Source: Campylobacteraceae bacterium
GTDB taxonomy: Bacteria > Campylobacterota > Campylobacteria > Campylobacterales > Sulfurovaceae
DNA length: 15,207 nt
Assembly (NCBI GenBank): GCA_026986355.1
Contig: JALSOO010000057.1
Coordinates: forward strand, 1-15,207
Direction: 5' to 3'
Part shown: positions 14,015 to 15,207 of the stretch, piece by piece
Layout of the letters: the number at the start of each line of letters is the position of its first letter
Numbering within the stretch: position 1 is the stretch's first letter
Notes under the pieces: model-generated
Databases searched by the model: none
Seen by the model: the letters and a program-made list of their open reading frames with translations, nothing else
Told to the model about the DNA's origin: nothing
Position numbers and translations under genes: made by a program

Positions 14015-14953
14015 GAGTAGTTCTCTATTTGTTGATGGAGTATTTTTTATCTGTAACTCTACCTCTAAAAGGTGTTCAAATATCTTGAGTAGAGTATGAC
14101 TTTTGAGATTTTGAGCTAATTTGGCTTTTTTATCTTCTATCTGTCTTGGTAATTTGTATCCCAAAATAGCTTTTGAGTCGATACGACCATTAAGTTTTAT
14201 ATAGGCACTAAATAGAAATATCTGATTAATAAAAATTTGTGTTGCACGTAATATAGAAAACTCATCTTCTCCTAACTCAAGTAGCCGTTCAATAGTTGTT
14301 ATTATAGGCTTTTTTTCAAATAAATCCATTAGTAACTCTTCTATAGCCAATGGTGCTGTGGAATATACAACTCTATCTATATCTTTTGAGGTTACTTTTC
14401 CCTCTAATATAGCTAGTTTATTGAGTTCATTAGCACAAAGAGCAATATTGTTATTGAGTAGAAGCATTAAGTGTTGTAGGGCATAGTGGTCAATCTCTAA
14501 TCCAATTGATTTTGCCTTTTTAGATAGCATATGAATCGTTTCATTGATATTTGGTTCAAATACTCTTAACCAATTTGCACCTTTTTTAGGAGAGAAAGAG
14601 GTATGTAAGCTTTTGGCATCACTAGCTTTTCCTTGATAATAAAAGAGTAGAAAGTTATCTCTACTTTTTGCTACTAACTCTATTAGTATATCTAACTCTT
14701 TTTTGGGAATCTTTTTATCTCTTTTAATTATGAGTAGATTTATCCCACCAAAGAGTGAAGTTTGAGAGAGATATGATTTTGCTATATCAAAAGAGTATTC
14801 ATCAAAATAGAGTGTTAGTAGTGAGTCAGATGATGAGGTAATATCTATATAGCGTTCTATGTAGGTAGATATAATATAGCTATTTTCTCCATAAAAAAGC
14901 ATAGCTCTTGGAGGATTTTGATGTAGTAGTTGTTCAAACTCTTTTTGATACAT
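13976..14953 (-). CDS. holA: DNA polymerase III delta subunit
   Basis: Clamp-loader subunit that opens the beta sliding clamp. The chosen ATG gives 325 residues opening MYQKEFEQLLHQNPPRAMLFYGE, as expected for delta subunits of this group, where the early LFYGEN strand replaces a true Walker A. The middle holds a LLIIKRDKKIPKKELDILIEL-like strand and helix of the AAA-like fold, and the C-terminal helical collar includes LNNNIALCANELNKLAIL. A GTG 42 bases further upstream also leaves the frame open, but it falls inside the terminator hairpin of the preceding gene, and AGGGCG lies 5 bases before the chosen ATG. Its end overlaps the convergent dehydrogenase gene by 39 bases. Probable partner of the RNase R gene just upstream. 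Confidence 0.88.
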   Translation of the reverse strand: MYQKEFEQLLHQNPPRAMLFYGENSYIISTYIERYIDITSSSDSLLTLYFDEYSFDIAKSYLSQTSLFGGINLLIIKRDKKIPKKELDILIELVAKSRDNFLLFYYQGKASDAKSLHTSFSPKKGANWLRVFEPNINETIHMLSKKAKSIGLEIDHYALQHLMLLLNNNIALCANELNKLAILEGKVTSKDIDRVVYSTAPLAIEELLMDLFEKKPIITTIERLLELGEDEFSILRATQIFINQIFLFSAYIKLNGRIDSKAILGYKLPRQIEDKKAKLAQNLKSHTLLKIFEHLLEVELQIKNTPSTNRELLLYGAFIKIQSII

Positions 14954-14987
14954 TTTTCGCCCTGTTTTTATTATCAAATTGTAGCGT

Positions 14988-15012
14988 AAAACCACCTCTA
15001 TTTAGGAGGTGG
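14988..15012 (-). terminator. Intrinsic terminator between probable rnr and holA
   Basis: Read on the minus strand, CCACCTC and GAGGTGG form a perfect 7-base-pair, GC-rich stem (15006-15012 with 14992-14998) with a 7-base loop, followed by TTTT. It lies 5 bases after the stop of the upstream gene and 35 bases before holA. Because it is short in T residues it may act as an attenuator that lets some transcripts continue into holA. Confidence 0.65.
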
Positions 15013-15016
15013 AGGT

Positions 15017-15207
15017 TCACAATTGAGTTATCTCTTTCTCTCTTTTTGCTACAAATTCTCCTTGAATCTTAGCCATAGGGATAGATACACTATCTATTTT
15101 CAGAATGATTTTATCAAAAAGCATTACATTATCGCCTCGTAAATTAACAGTTACTCCCTCAATCTCACACTCCAATATAGCTTTTGCACTCTCTCCTGCT
15201 TCTACTA
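15017..15207 (-). CDS. rnr: C-terminal 62 residues of a probable RNase R-family exoribonuclease (5' end outside window)
   Basis: The frame is open from the window edge to a TGA at 15017-15019 and encodes 62 residues. The segment LRGDNVMLFDKIILKID followed by SIPMAKIQGEFV and a Lys/Glu-rich end resembles the last strands of an S1-type RNA-binding domain. In Helicobacter pylori and Campylobacter jejuni the gene directly before holA is the RNase R homologue (vacB/rnr), and the same order here is the main argument. RNase R would degrade structured RNA from the 3' end. The visible piece lacks the catalytic RNB domain, so the name rests largely on context. Confidence 0.5.
   Translation of the reverse strand, partial: VEAGESAKAILECEIEGVTVNLRGDNVMLFDKIILKIDSVSIPMAKIQGEFVAKREKEITQL

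Noticed and set aside
14954..14995. GTG extension adding 14 residues to holA
   Set aside because: It falls within the terminator hairpin of the preceding gene, has no delta-subunit similarity, and a better ATG with AGGGCG upstream follows.

Overview
The window is AT-rich bacterial chromosome, densely coded, with AAGGAG-like ribosome binding sites and TATAAT-type -10 boxes without clear -35 boxes. The gene set points to a member of the Campylobacterota (Epsilonproteobacteria), probably a free-living Sulfurovum/Sulfurimonas-like lineage. Support comes from the rpsF-ssb-rpsR operon, the carboxy(nor)spermidine dehydrogenase of the alternative spermidine route known from Campylobacter jejuni, and a probable rnr-holA pair. 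The lineage is inferred from gene content and style, not from a search. No tRNA, rRNA, CRISPR array, insertion sequence or phage gene is visible.

Layout. (1) 1-2009, plus strand: the end of a nitronate monooxygenase-family flavoenzyme, overlapping by 20 bases a secreted N-acetylmuramoyl-L-alanine amidase. (2) 2037-4307, minus strand: a membrane-anchored hybrid histidine kinase with one intact receiver and two receiver-like segments that have lost key residues. (3) 4308-5837: a promoter and structured leader, then rpsF-ssb-rpsR, closed by a hairpin shared with the convergent gene. (4) 5841-7274, minus strand: an exported Deg-type serine protease. (5) 7275-7979: efp with its own consensus -10 box and a trailing hairpin. 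(6) 8100-12417, plus strand: an M20 metallopeptidase, a RimK/LysX-like ATP-grasp ligase, a second divergent ATP-grasp protein with a C-terminal helix-hairpin-helix tail, then a ClpP-like protease behind its own promoter and a striking dyad. (7) 12417-14014: a YbgC-type thioesterase and the carboxy(nor)spermidine dehydrogenase, chained by overlaps to the ClpP-like gene. (8) 13976-15207, minus strand: holA and the last 62 codons of a probable RNase R, with a terminator between them.

Most of the window is housekeeping: translation (rpsF, rpsR, efp), replication (ssb, holA), wall remodelling, envelope protein quality control and polyamine synthesis. The part that does not reduce to a known pathway is 8161-12417. 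Two ligases that should form amide bonds lie beside two enzymes that should hydrolyse them, one ligase carries a nucleic-acid-binding type tail, and no carrier protein or AAA+ unfoldase partner is visible. This is the best candidate for an undescribed peptide-ligation or modification system, but its substrate cannot be read from the sequence.
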